DNA from: JAAYBR01 sp033813475
GTDB lineage: Bacteria > Hydrogenedentota > Hydrogenedentia > Hydrogenedentales > CAITNO01
Direction of reading: 5' to 3'
DNA: 35,621 nucleotides
Assembly (NCBI GenBank): GCA_033813475.1
Contig: JAPXRP010000022.1
Coordinates: 1 to 35,621 of the forward strand
The position numbers and the translations under genes are program-made. Below, one piece after another: positions 6,557-15,158 of this stretch. Below the pieces are notes generated by a model. That model saw nothing but the letters and a program-made list of their open reading frames with translations, had not been told where the DNA came from and searched no databases. How positions within the stretch are numbered: the first letter of the stretch is position 1; each line of letters begins with the position of its first letter.

Positions 6557-7513
6557 TCATTCAAACCGGACGCCGATGCCGGCGCCGACGCCAAAAATAT
6601 GCTTCGCGCCCTCCAGGTATTCCTCGTGGGAGGCCAGATGCTCCAGCATGAGGGGCGGCTGCTGCGGCAGGGCGGCCAGCCGCCGGAGCAGCGTGGCATA
6701 GTCCAGCGTGCCGGTTCCCGGGACCACCTCGCGGAAATGGATGTTCATCTCCACTTCCCAAGCCAGGTCCTTGGCGTGGCAGCTCGCGATCCACGGTCCC
6801 AGCTTGTCAAAACACTCATTGAGCAGCGCCGTGTTCCCGTAATAGCGCGCCGGGCAGTTGATGGCGTTGCAGGGGTCCAGATGGACGCCGAAACCCGGGC
6901 GGTCCACGGCCTTCACGAGGGCAAGATAGCTGTCCGCGCTGTCGGGCAGCGCCCAGCCCATCATTTCGTAGGCAAACCTCGCCCGGGACGGCTTCACGGC
7001 GTCAATAATCTTCCGGGCGTTTTCAACGGCGGCATCGAAGAATGCCGGGGACAGGTTGTCCGGATGGGGGCCAAACCAGCTTTCCTTGTTGAACGACCCG
7101 GCGATGTCCACGCAGCACCGCGCGCCGACGGCCTCCGCCAGCGCCAGCCCCTCCGTGACCCGCTCCAGATTCTTCTTCCGCGCCTCCGGGTCGGCGTCCA
7201 TCAGGTTGCACCACCGGCCCACCTCGGCCAGGGTCACATCCTCCGCCGCAAAGGCCTTCTCCACCGCCCGAAGGCGGTCCGCGTCCTTCAGGGGGACGTC
7301 GGGGCAGTAGGCCGCCCGGTAGCCCAGGGCGCGGTGGGCCTTTGCCCAGGCCGCCGGATCGTCCCCCTCCAGGGGCACCGGCGCGCCCAGCCGCACCCAG
7401 CCCCCCTCTGCGGCCGCCGCCCGCCCGGCCGGCATTCCCGCCGCCAGCACCCCGCCCGCGGCCCCGGCCAGAAACCCGCGCCGGCTCAGTCCGTTCAACG
7501 TTCGCGTGTCCAT
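6557..7513 (-). CDS. Tat-exported TIM-barrel sugar isomerase/epimerase-like protein
   Basis: 318 residues from ATG at 7513, with GGAAAGGG about 6 nt upstream. The frame is open further 5' but the twin-arginine signal (LSRRGFLAGAAGG) then an AAAA-type cleavage region fixes this start. The mature part is a xylose-isomerase-like TIM barrel (AP endonuclease 2 superfamily). Likely metal ligands lie in FAYEMMGWA, VHLDPCNAI, SCHAKDL and VPGTGTLDYA. The family includes hydroxypyruvate isomerase, inosose dehydratase and many uncharacterised periplasmic sugar-processing proteins; this one cannot be assigned a substrate. Export suggests action on sugars or polyols outside the cytoplasm. It is followed by the flavodiiron gene, an odd functional pairing. 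Confidence 0.85.
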   Translation of the reverse strand: MDTRTLNGLSRRGFLAGAAGGVLAAGMPAGRAAAAEGGWVRLGAPVPLEGDDPAAWAKAHRALGYRAAYCPDVPLKDADRLRAVEKAFAAEDVTLAEVGRWCNLMDADPEARKKNLERVTEGLALAEAVGARCCVDIAGSFNKESWFGPHPDNLSPAFFDAAVENARKIIDAVKPSRARFAYEMMGWALPDSADSYLALVKAVDRPGFGVHLDPCNAINCPARYYGNTALLNECFDKLGPWIASCHAKDLAWEVEMNIHFREVVPGTGTLDYATLLRRLAALPQQPPLMLEHLASHEEYLEGAKHIFGVGAGIGVRFE

Positions 7514-7545
7514 GTAACGCCCTTTCCGGTTGTCCGTCCCCCCGC

Positions 7546-7551
7546 AGTATA
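7546..7551 (-). promoter_or_regulatory. Candidate -10 element for the isomerase/flavodiiron genes
   Basis: On the minus strand GCTATACTGC contains TATACT, 32 nt before the ATG at 7513. No good -35 is evident. The same GCTAnAnT shape precedes cinA, dinG and dinB in this window. Confidence 0.35.
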
Positions 7552-7649
7552 GCGAATTTTCGGGAAACCGGAGGAAAAGGTGCGTGGTCATAAGCCGGGG
7601 GGTATCATATTTGCAGACAAACGGGGTCCGCCCCGGTGGAAGGAGCTAT

Positions 7650-9008
7650 ATGCGGCGTTTTCTCAAGCGGCTGTTTCTGGGGTTTGCGGGGCTGTTGCTG
7701 ATTCTGGCGGCCGGCGGCTGGCTCTGGCTTCATCCGGGCCGGGGACCCAAAGAGACCGTGGACCCGGCGGCCAAGGGCTGGTCCGAGGAGGTGGACGGCA
7801 CCCTGGTCATTCATCTCAAGGGCACCCCCTACGAGATGGGCTACCAGCGGGGACATTTCGCCAAGGAGAAGGTGCTGCTGACCCTGGCCCGGTTTGACGG
7901 AATGCTGGACCGGGCGAAACAGGAGGTCGGCCTGCCGAAGTTCGCGGCCAACCTCATCCTCGACATCACCTACCAGCTCTGCTCGCCCTACATTCCCGAC
8001 CGGTACAAGCGGGAGATGGAGGGGCTGGCGGACGCGTCCGGCTGCGACCTTCAGACCATCCGGCGCGGAAGCGTCATCTCCGTCATCACGGAGCGCGGAT
8101 GCAGCGCCTTCGCCGTCTGGGGCGGCGCCACCGTGGACGGCACCCTGTACCACGGCCGGAATTTCGACTGGATCCTGGACGCGGGCCTCGAGGACACGGC
8201 CATTCTGGCGATTTACGAGCCCGAAGGGCTGGTCCCCTTCGCTTCCGCGGGGTATGCGGGCATGATCGGCGTGCTCAGCGGCATGAACCGCGAGCAGATC
8301 ACCATCAGCCAGATCGGCGCCGTCACCTCGGACGGTTCCCTGCGCGGGCTCCCGCTGGAGCTGGTCATGCGCCGCATGCTGGAGGAGTGCCCCAACCTCG
8401 ACGAGGTCACCCGCCTGGTCAAAAGCGTGAAGCACACCGTGGGCTACAACTATGTGGTGTCCGACGGCAAGGCGCCCGACGCCCGCGCCTACGAGACCAC
8501 GGCGAACCAGGTGGCCATTTTCGGCCCCGACGACCCCAAGGAGACGGTGGAATACGCCATCCGCATCCCCGACGCCGTGTTCCGGGCCGACGAGGCGATG
8601 GACCCGACGGTGCGCTCGCTCCAGCGCTGCGCCAAGGCGCCGGACCTGCCCTACGGCTCCAACTCCTACGACCACCGGTACAAGGGCATCGCCACGCGGG
8701 TGAAGGAGCAGTATGGGAAGATAGACGCCCCAGCCGCGCTGGAGATTCTGAAGGCGACGGCCATGGTGGACACCAACCTGCACGCCGTGCTGACGGACGG
8801 CACGAACCTGAGAATGTGGGTCGCCCACGCGAAGGACGGGCAGGACGCCTCGAAGCAGCACTTCGTGGAATACGACCTGAAACGGCTCTTCCTGCGGCCC
8901 GAAGACCGGCCGCCCGTGCCCGCCGTTGTGGAACCCCCGCAGGAGGCCGCGGCGGAGGCAGCCCCCGAGACCGCCCCGGCGGCGGAACAGACCCCGCCCT
9001 CCTCGTGA
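7650..9008 (+). CDS. Membrane-anchored C45/acyl-transferase-type Ntn-hydrolase
   Basis: 452 residues from ATG at 7650, with GGAAGGAG at 7638-7645. Residues 7-27 are a single hydrophobic segment behind RR/KR residues, so the protein is either exported or anchored by its N-terminus. The next region (GTPYEMGYQRGHFAKEKV) and ITERGCSAFAVWGGATVDG followed by YHGRNFDW match the peptidase C45 / penicillin V acylase-like group. C151 would be the N-terminal nucleophile after self-cleavage between G150 and C151. Later NYVVSDGK and LHAVLTDGTNLRMWVAH fit the family C-terminus. The last 35 residues are Pro/Ala/Glu-rich and low complexity. Members hydrolyse or transfer acyl groups on amides; the natural substrate is unknown. 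A UroD-like regulon link is not apparent. Confidence 0.75.
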   Translation: MRRFLKRLFLGFAGLLLILAAGGWLWLHPGRGPKETVDPAAKGWSEEVDGTLVIHLKGTPYEMGYQRGHFAKEKVLLTLARFDGMLDRAKQEVGLPKFAANLILDITYQLCSPYIPDRYKREMEGLADASGCDLQTIRRGSVISVITERGCSAFAVWGGATVDGTLYHGRNFDWILDAGLEDTAILAIYEPEGLVPFASAGYAGMIGVLSGMNREQITISQIGAVTSDGSLRGLPLELVMRRMLEECPNLDEVTRLVKSVKHTVGYNYVVSDGKAPDARAYETTANQVAIFGPDDPKETVEYAIRIPDAVFRADEAMDPTVRSLQRCAKAPDLPYGSNSYDHRYKGIATRVKEQYGKIDAPAALEILKATAMVDTNLHAVLTDGTNLRMWVAHAKDGQDASKQHFVEYDLKRLFLRPEDRPPVPAVVEPPQEAAAEAAPETAPAAEQTPPSS

Positions 9009-9033
9009 TCGGGGAAGGGAAAAAGCCCCGGCC

Positions 9034-9555
9034 TCAGCCGAAGGTGGCCTTGAAAAACTCCTTGTCGTCCAGCAGGTCCAGTTCCACGCGGGTGTAATGC
9101 TCCATCTCCTCCCGCGTGATGGGCCCCCTGCCCTTGAACCGCCCCCCCTCGGGCGCGGGACGGCGCTTCTCCGCGCGGGGCGCCTCGGGACGCGGCCGCT
9201 CCGAACGCGGCGCGTGGGCGCCGGGTTCCGGGGAAGGCGGCCCGTCGGACATGAAGTGCGGCGCGTTTCCCGGGGGTGAGGATGCCCCGGGCGGTTCCCC
9301 GGCGGCCTTTTCCGCAAAATCCTGCTTGATCCTGCCCCACAGGCGGCGGGCGATGACATCCATCAGGTGGCGGCGCGCCTCCTCCGATCCCGGGGTCATG
9401 CGGGCCTTCTCCAGGGGGAGCACCTCCCCGCAGAACAGCACCACCATCTCCGCACACTTCGGGCACTCGCCTACCACGATGGCGCCGGCGGGCGGCGCCA
9501 CCAGATGGCCTTCGGCCCCGCAGTGCGGGCATTTTACTTTGAGGAACGAGAGCAT
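9034..9555 (-). CDS. Zinc-ribbon hypothetical protein
   Basis: 173 residues from ATG at 9555. An N-terminal zinc ribbon is formed by C9-P-H-C12 and C31-P-K-C34. A helical segment follows (GSEEARRHLMDVIARRLWGR), then a proline- and arginine-rich disordered linker of about 55 residues. The C-terminus is acidic (ITREEMEHYTRVELDLLDDK). The start is supported by the ribbon beginning at residue 9, but the ribosome-binding site is weak. It faces the C45 gene tail to tail, 25 nt apart. Function unknown; the ribbon plus flexible basic linker would suit a nucleic-acid or protein-binding adaptor. Confidence 0.65.
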   Translation of the reverse strand: MLSFLKVKCPHCGAEGHLVAPPAGAIVVGECPKCAEMVVLFCGEVLPLEKARMTPGSEEARRHLMDVIARRLWGRIKQDFAEKAAGEPPGASSPPGNAPHFMSDGPPSPEPGAHAPRSERPRPEAPRAEKRRPAPEGGRFKGRGPITREEMEHYTRVELDLLDDKEFFKATFG

Positions 9556-9655
9556 GGGGAAACTTTCTTAATTCACCACCACAAAAACTGTACCATGCGT
9601 TTTCGGAAACCGTCAACCGGGGCAAGAAAAGACGGCCCCCTCCCATGTCGCCCCT

Positions 9656-10672
9656 TCAAAAACCGCCGTCCCCGCGCGCATATTCCGCCATCGCCACCAG
9701 GTTTGCGTGGGGCGTGTCGCGCACCACCTCGCACCCCGCCCCCACAATGTACGGACCGCCGCACGCGCCATGACACGCCGCCAGCGCCGCCCGCACCGCC
9801 TCCGGGGTGCCGTTGCGCAGGACGCCCGCAGGCTCGATGTTCCCCAGCAGGGTCTGCTCGGGTCCCATGGCTTCGCGCGCCGCCGCCATGGACACCATGT
9901 AGTCCAGGTCCACGATCTCGCAGCCCAGACGGCCCATACCCTCCAGAATGGCGGTCGTGTTCCCGCAGATGTGCAGGCGCACCCGGCCGCCCATCGCCTG
10001 AATCCCCTCCACCAGCCGCCTCTCCAGGGGCCACACATACTCCTCATACACCGACGGCCCCACCAGCGACGCCGCCGCGTCGCCCAGGCCGATAAGGTCC
10101 GCCCCCGCCGCGATCTGCTCCCGGGCGAAGCCCAGCGCCGTCTCCACGCAGAACGTCATGAGGTCCGTGGCAAACCCCGGGTCCTCGAAAAAGTCCATCA
10201 TGACCGCGTTGATGCCGCGCAGGTCGGCCGCCAGCGCGCAGGGGCCCTCCACCCAGCCCTCCACCAGCAGGTCCCGGCCCACCCGTTCCCGCAGCAGCGC
10301 CAGACCCTGGATGCGGTCCGTCATGCGCCCGCCGCCCAGCGGATCCGGCACCTTCAATCCCGCCAGCGCAGCCGTGTCCGCCAGCAGGGCGTTTCCCTCG
10401 TCCAGCGCCGGGGGCTGGTCGTCAAAAAAGACCACCCGCGCCCCGCAGTCCGCCGCCTCGCGGGCGGGGTCGGAGATGGTCGAGACGAAGTCCGCCCCAA
10501 ACCGCTCCGCCACCCGGAGCTGGCCCTCCGCCAGCACCCGGTGGTCCGAGGCATACTGCCCGTAGGGCTTTCCGACCAGGTCCGCCGCAAACATCATGGT
10601 GATGGGCATGAACGGCAGCCGGTCCGCCTGTCCGTTCTCCATGCACGCCAGAATGCGTTCCCGTCCCGTCAT
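9656..10672 (-). CDS. Uroporphyrinogen decarboxylase-family protein, MtaA/MtbA-like methyltransferase
   Basis: 338 residues from ATG at 10672, with AGGAGG about 8 nt upstream. The fold is UroD-like. H234-x-C236 in LHICGNT and C314 in GAGCEV match the Zn2+ ligands of the corrinoid:thiol methyltransferase branch (MtaA, MtbA, CmuA type) rather than true haem-pathway HemE, whose conserved N-terminal arginine motif is absent. Such enzymes move a methyl group from a corrinoid protein to a thiol such as coenzyme M, or to another acceptor. No corrinoid protein gene lies nearby, though a B12-type radical SAM gene is in the window. It follows a small DUF4405-like membrane protein by 18 nt, probably co-transcribed. 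Confidence 0.8.
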   Translation of the reverse strand: MTGRERILACMENGQADRLPFMPITMMFAADLVGKPYGQYASDHRVLAEGQLRVAERFGADFVSTISDPAREAADCGARVVFFDDQPPALDEGNALLADTAALAGLKVPDPLGGGRMTDRIQGLALLRERVGRDLLVEGWVEGPCALAADLRGINAVMMDFFEDPGFATDLMTFCVETALGFAREQIAAGADLIGLGDAAASLVGPSVYEEYVWPLERRLVEGIQAMGGRVRLHICGNTTAILEGMGRLGCEIVDLDYMVSMAAAREAMGPEQTLLGNIEPAGVLRNGTPEAVRAALAACHGACGGPYIVGAGCEVVRDTPHANLVAMAEYARGDGGF

Positions 10673-10690
10673 GGGGAATTCCTCCTATGT

Positions 10691-10918
10691 TCAGGCGGCG
10701 GTCTTGCGGGAGCCGGGCAGCATCTGCGCGCGGATCCAGGACCAATTCAGGGCCACATGCGCCGCCGCCAGGGCGACCAGCACCCACCCGCCGCCCTCAT
10801 GCAGCACCTCAAAGGCGTCATGCGGCAGCGAGTGCTTGAAGATTCCCGACCCCGCCTGGATCAGAAACGACAGTCCCAGCAGGGGGTTCACAACCTTTAA
10901 CCATTTCGCCTTCAACAT
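10691..10918 (-). CDS. Small DUF4405-like haem-binding-type membrane protein
   Basis: 75 residues from ATG at 10918, with GGAAGG about 7 nt upstream; a longer in-frame start at 10963 lacks a ribosome-binding site. Two membrane segments (LLGLSFLIQAGSGIF and WVLVALAAAHVALNW) carry histidines at the expected places: HSLPH and FEVLHEGGG between them, AAHVALNW in the second. This is the DUF4405 / cytochrome b-like pattern, in which paired histidines would hold haem. It is first in a two-gene unit with the UroD/MtaA-type gene. A role in electron transfer to or from the membrane is inference. Confidence 0.7.
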   Translation of the reverse strand: MLKAKWLKVVNPLLGLSFLIQAGSGIFKHSLPHDAFEVLHEGGGWVLVALAAAHVALNWSWIRAQMLPGSRKTAA

Positions 10919-11004
10919 CTTGCACCTTCCTTCTTGCGGACGCTCCGGTCCGGTTCGGGCCATGATACCCGCGGGAAACGCCTGTTTTCCAGCGGTGCCC
11001 GGGA

Positions 11005-11033
11005 TGGAAAAGCCCCTCCCGGTTTGCTACACT
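11005..11033 (+). promoter_or_regulatory. Candidate promoter of cinA-dnaE
   Basis: TGGAAA at 11005-11010, a 17-nt spacer, and TACACT at 11028-11033 preceded by TGC (extended -10). It lies about 75 nt before the cinA ATG and is the only plausible promoter in the divergent intergenic region. Confidence 0.45.
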
Positions 11034-11061
11034 GGACACCGGGCTGAAACACCGCGCGCAG

Positions 11062-11081
11062 CCGGCGGCGCGGGCCGCCGG
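11062..11081 (+). promoter_or_regulatory. GC-rich hairpin in the cinA-dnaE leader
   Basis: CCGGCGGC, loop GCGG, GCCGCCGG: a perfect 8-bp stem with a tetraloop, downstream of the candidate start site and 27 nt before the cinA ATG. There is no U-tract, so it is not a standard terminator. It could affect leader stability or translation, or be a dispersed GC palindrome. Confidence 0.45.
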
Positions 11082-11108
11082 TGGAAGCGTTCATGGAGGA
11101 ACAAGGGC

Positions 11109-11591
11109 ATGGCTGATTCATCCTCGATTGAGCAGCAGACCGTCACCTGGTTCCTGGAGTCCGGCAGCACGCTGGCGACGGCGGAGTCCTGCACGGGCGG
11201 GCTCATCGCCCACCTGCTGACCAACGTCTCCGGGGCCTCCGGCTTCTTTGTCGGGGGCGTGGTTGCCTACAGCAACCGGGTGAAGGAGACGATCCTGGGC
11301 GTGCCGCCGGACGTGCTGGCGGCGAACGGCGCGGTGAGCCCCGAGACGGCCACCGCCATGGCCGAAGGGGTGCGCCGCCGCCTCGGCGCGGACTACGGCC
11401 TCGCGGTGACGGGCATCGCGGGGCCCGGCGGCGGCACGACGGAGAAGCCCGTGGGGCTGGTCTACATCGCGGCGGCCAGCCCGGACGGCAGGACGGCGTG
11501 CCGGGAGTTCCGGTTCTCCGGAACGCGCACCGCCGTCAAGAAGCGGACCGCGGAAGCCGCGCTCGACATGGTGCTGGAGCTGTTCACCTGA
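11109..11591 (+). CDS. pncC: CinA C-terminal domain protein, nicotinamide-nucleotide amidase
   Basis: 160 residues from ATG at 11109, with GGAGGA upstream. It is the stand-alone CinA_C domain: STLATAESCTGGLIAHLLTN with the catalytic serine region, VVAYSNRVKETILGV, and LAVTGIAGPGGGT. The enzyme deamidates nicotinamide mononucleotide to nicotinic acid mononucleotide and recycles NMN, for example that made by DNA ligase. The N-terminal MoCF-like domain of full CinA is absent, as in many bacteria. Its stop overlaps the dnaE start (TGATG), so DnaE translation is probably coupled to it. That is a tidy pairing with DNA replication, since NMN is a by-product of NAD-dependent ligase. Confidence 0.9.
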   Translation: MADSSSIEQQTVTWFLESGSTLATAESCTGGLIAHLLTNVSGASGFFVGGVVAYSNRVKETILGVPPDVLAANGAVSPETATAMAEGVRRRLGADYGLAVTGIAGPGGGTTEKPVGLVYIAAASPDGRTACREFRFSGTRTAVKKRTAEAALDMVLELFT

Positions 11592-14500
11592 TGTCAGAGA
11601 CGTATATCCCCCTGCATGTCCACACGCACTACAGCAAGCTGGACGGCCTGAGCAAGCCCAAGGAGATCATTGCGCGCTGCAAGGACTACGGCATCCCCGC
11701 GTGCGCGGTGACCGACCACGGCGTGCTCTTCGGCGTCTTTGACTTCTACCAGACTGCGCGGGCGGCGGGGATCAAGCCCATCATCGGCTGCGAGCTGTAC
11801 GTCTCCCCCACCACCCTGGGGGACAAGAGCGCCAAGAGCGCGCGCGCGGCGGCGGAGCACCTGGTGGCCCTGTGCAGGGACGAGGAGGGCTGGCACAACC
11901 TGTGCCGCCTCAGCAGCATCGCGCACCTGGACGGCATGCACTACAAGCCCCGGGTGGACGATGAGACCCTCGACCGCCACCGGGCGGGCCTGATCTTCTC
12001 GTCCGCCTGCCTCAGCGGCCGCATCGCCCGGCACATCCTGGGGGGCGACCTGGACGCCGCCGACCGCGCGGCGGCGAAGTACGCCGAGATGTTCGGCCCG
12101 GAAAACTTCCTCATCGAGCTGATGAACCACGGCATGGAGGAGCAGGAGCGGGTCAACGCGGAGCTGGTGAAGATCGCGGCGCGGCGCGGCCTGCTGACGG
12201 TGGCCACGAACGACAGCCACTACACGGACCGGGCGGACAGCGAGGCCCACGACGTGCTCCTGTGCCTGGAGACGCACAAGTCGCTGGACGACGCCGACCG
12301 GATGCGCCTGCCGAACGACGAGTTCTTCTTCCGCCCGCCGGAGGAGATGCGCAGCCGCTTCGCGCGCTGGCCCGAGGCGCTGGAAAACACTTTGGCCGTG
12401 GCGGAGCGCTGCAACCTGGTGATTCCCGAGGGGCTCCGCCTCATCCCGGACTACACCGTGCCGGAGGGCTGGGAGAAGGCGGCCTACCTGCGCCACCTGG
12501 TGGCGGAGGGGCTCACGGCGCGCTACGGCAGCCCGCCGCCGGAAACCCACCGGAGGCGCGCGGACTTCGAGTGCGGCGTCATCGAGCAGATGAACTTCGT
12601 GGACTACTTCCTCGTGGTCTGGGACCTGATCCAGCACGCCCGCGAGGAGGGCATCGCCGTGGGGCCGGGCCGCGGCTCGGGCGCGGGCAGCATCGTCGCC
12701 TACGCCCTGCGCATCACCAACCTCGACCCCATGCGCTACAACCTCCTCTTCGAGCGCTTCCTCAACCCCGAGCGCGTCAGCATGCCGGACTTCGACATTG
12801 ACTTCTGCTTCGAAAGGCGCCCGGAGATGATCGCCTACGCGAAGAAGAAATACGGGACGGACAACGTCAGCCAGATCGCCACCTTCGGCCGCATGCTGAT
12901 GAAGGACGTCGTGCGCAGCGTGGGCCGCGTGCTGGGCATGCCGCTCAACGACGTGAACCGCCTCGCCGGCATGCTCCCCGCCGACCCGAAGGCCACCCTG
13001 AAGAAGGCCTACGAGGGCGACGCCGAAATCCGGCGGCTCGTGGACGAGGACCGCCAGGTGGCCCGCCTGTGGCGCCTGGCCGGGCGCCTCGAGGGGACGA
13101 TCAAGTCCATCGGCACCCACGCCGCCGGCGTGGTCATCTGCGACCACGCCCTCACGGACCATGTGGCGCTGTACCAGGACAACAACACCAAGACCGTCTC
13201 GACGCAGATGGACATGTCCTGCGTGGAGAAAATCGGCCTGCTCAAGATGGACTTCCTCGGCCTGCGCACCCTCACCATGATCCACCACGCCGTCGAGATG
13301 ATCCGGCGGAACCGGGGGGTGGCGGTGGACATGGACAACCTGCCCCTGGACGACGCGGCCACCTACGCCCTCCTGCGCTCCGGGCAGACAATGGGCATCT
13401 TCCAGCTGGAAAGCCCGGGCATGCGCGACCTCGCCAAAAACATCGGCCTCCAGTCCCTGGAGGAGATGAGCGCCCTGGTCGCCCTCTACCGCCCCGGGCC
13501 CATGTCCCTCATCCCCACCTACATCGCCAACAAGTTCGACCCCTCCAAGATCGAGTACGAGCACCCCCTGCTGGAGCCGGTCCTCAAGGAGACCTACGGC
13601 ATCCCGGTGTACCAGGAGCAGGTCATGCAGATGACCCAGGCCTGCGCCGGGTTCACCCTGGGCGCCGCGGACATCGTGCGCCGCGCCATGAGCAAGAAGA
13701 AGCAGGAGGAGCTGGACAGGCAGAAGGAGGGCTTCGTCAGGGGCTGCGTGGCGAACGGAATCGCCAAGCCCCTCGCCGAGACCCTCTGGACCAAGATCGA
13801 GACCTTCTCCGGATACGGGTTCAACAAGTCCCACAGCGCGGCCTACGCCCTTGTGGCCTACCAGACCGCCTATCTCAAGGCCAATTACCCCCTGGAGTTC
13901 ATGAGCGCCCTGCTCACCGGGGAGGCGGGCAACCTGGAGAAGGCGGCGGTCTACATCGAGGAATGCCGCCGCATGGGCATCGAGGTGCTGCCGCCGGACA
14001 TCAACGGCAGCGGGGAGGGATTCACCGTGGACGGCGGGTGCATCCGCTTCGGCCTCGGCGCCGTGCGCAACGTCGGCGAGACGCCCTGCGCCGCCATCGT
14101 CCTTGAGCGCGAAAACAACGGCCCCTACCGCGACATCTACGACTTCTGCCGGCGCCTGCCGACCCAGGTGGTCAACATGCGCGTGCTGGAAAGCCTGAAC
14201 AAGGCGGGCGCCTTCCTGGGCACCGGATGGAACCGCCGCCAGGTGGAGGCGGTGCTGGAGAGGGCCGTGGCCGAGAGCCAGCTTTTCCAGCGCGACCGGC
14301 AGGCGAATCAGACCTCCCTCTTCGACATGGACGGCGTGGCGGAGGACCTCTCCGACATGTACGAGCGGCCCGACCTGCCCGAGTGGCAGGACCACCAGCT
14401 CTGGGAGGCGGAGAAGGAGGTGCTGGGCCTCTACATCACCTCGCACCCCCTCTGGCTCCACCGGGACATCATTGACCACTATGCCACCCCCCCCGCCGTG

Positions 14501-15109
14501 CTGGCCCGGGAGCCCCGCGAGGGCGAGGAGCGCGTGCTGGCCGGGGTCATCACCAACCTCCGGCGCTTGTCCACGAAGAAGGGCGACCCCATGGCCTTCG
14601 TCACCCTGGAGACCCTGCGCGGCTCCTGCGACCTGACCGCCTTCTCGGAGATATTCCGCCAGAAGGCCCACCTTATGGAGGTGGACATGGTGGTCATCGC
14701 CCGCGCCAGGGCCAACTTCCGAAACGAGCGCCTCTCGTACCTCGTCGAGGACATCATGCTCATTGACGACGCCGAGAGGAGCCTGACCCGGGCCCTGCAT
14801 GTGCGGCTGGAAATCCCCCACCAGAACCCGGAGACCCTCCGCCGGGTCGCCGAGGCCCTGGCCGCGCATCCAGGCCCCTGCGACGTCTACCTGCACTGCC
14901 GCATGGCGAACGACGACGAGGTGGTGGTCCACGCGCCCGAGTCCTGCCGCGTGTCCAGCGCCCGAACGCTGCGCCCCCTGCTGGAGACGCTCCTCGGCAA
15001 GGACGCCGCCTTCTTCTCCGGCGGAATGGGGCTGCCGTCGCACCGGCGGCCCGACCCGGCGCCGGACCTGCCCCGGTGGAAACAGCGGCAGGGCGCCGCC
15101 AGAAACTAA
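11591..15109 (+). CDS. dnaE: DNA polymerase III alpha subunit
   Basis: 1172 residues, full length for DnaE. The ATG at 11591 overlaps the cinA stop. Domains in order: PHP domain with H9-x-H11 and VTDHGV and NDSHY motifs, apparently metal-competent; palm with GPGRGSGAGSIVAY, catalytic D400 and D402 in PDFDID, and the third aspartate D554 in KMDFLGLRTL; fingers; GYGFNKSHSAAYALVAYQTA near residue 745; a beta-clamp-like QTSLF element around residue 905; and a C-terminal OB fold (VLAGVITNLRRLSTKKGDPM). It catalyses leading and lagging strand synthesis in the replisome. The PHP residues look intact, as in lineages where this domain has its own exonuclease activity. Nothing indicates truncation. Confidence 0.97.
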   Translation: MSETYIPLHVHTHYSKLDGLSKPKEIIARCKDYGIPACAVTDHGVLFGVFDFYQTARAAGIKPIIGCELYVSPTTLGDKSAKSARAAAEHLVALCRDEEGWHNLCRLSSIAHLDGMHYKPRVDDETLDRHRAGLIFSSACLSGRIARHILGGDLDAADRAAAKYAEMFGPENFLIELMNHGMEEQERVNAELVKIAARRGLLTVATNDSHYTDRADSEAHDVLLCLETHKSLDDADRMRLPNDEFFFRPPEEMRSRFARWPEALENTLAVAERCNLVIPEGLRLIPDYTVPEGWEKAAYLRHLVAEGLTARYGSPPPETHRRRADFECGVIEQMNFVDYFLVVWDLIQHAREEGIAVGPGRGSGAGSIVAYALRITNLDPMRYNLLFERFLNPERVSMPDFDIDFCFERRPEMIAYAKKKYGTDNVSQIATFGRMLMKDVVRSVGRVLGMPLNDVNRLAGMLPADPKATLKKAYEGDAEIRRLVDEDRQVARLWRLAGRLEGTIKSIGTHAAGVVICDHALTDHVALYQDNNTKTVSTQMDMSCVEKIGLLKMDFLGLRTLTMIHHAVEMIRRNRGVAVDMDNLPLDDAATYALLRSGQTMGIFQLESPGMRDLAKNIGLQSLEEMSALVALYRPGPMSLIPTYIANKFDPSKIEYEHPLLEPVLKETYGIPVYQEQVMQMTQACAGFTLGAADIVRRAMSKKKQEELDRQKEGFVRGCVANGIAKPLAETLWTKIETFSGYGFNKSHSAAYALVAYQTAYLKANYPLEFMSALLTGEAGNLEKAAVYIEECRRMGIEVLPPDINGSGEGFTVDGGCIRFGLGAVRNVGETPCAAIVLERENNGPYRDIYDFCRRLPTQVVNMRVLESLNKAGAFLGTGWNRRQVEAVLERAVAESQLFQRDRQANQTSLFDMDGVAEDLSDMYERPDLPEWQDHQLWEAEKEVLGLYITSHPLWLHRDIIDHYATPPAVLAREPREGEERVLAGVITNLRRLSTKKGDPMAFVTLETLRGSCDLTAFSEIFRQKAHLMEVDMVVIARARANFRNERLSYLVEDIMLIDDAERSLTRALHVRLEIPHQNPETLRRVAEALAAHPGPCDVYLHCRMANDDEVVVHAPESCRVSSARTLRPLLETLLGKDAAFFSGGMGLPSHRRPDPAPDLPRWKQRQGAARN

Positions 15110-15158
15110 ACACACCCCGCGCGGCCAACGCCGCCGGAAACATGGGAGAGTGAAGAAC

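Noticed and set aside
9656..10672. True uroporphyrinogen decarboxylase (HemE)
   Set aside because: Zn-ligand pattern HxC...C and lack of the HemE N-terminal arginine motif favour the methyltransferase branch; no haem genes nearby.
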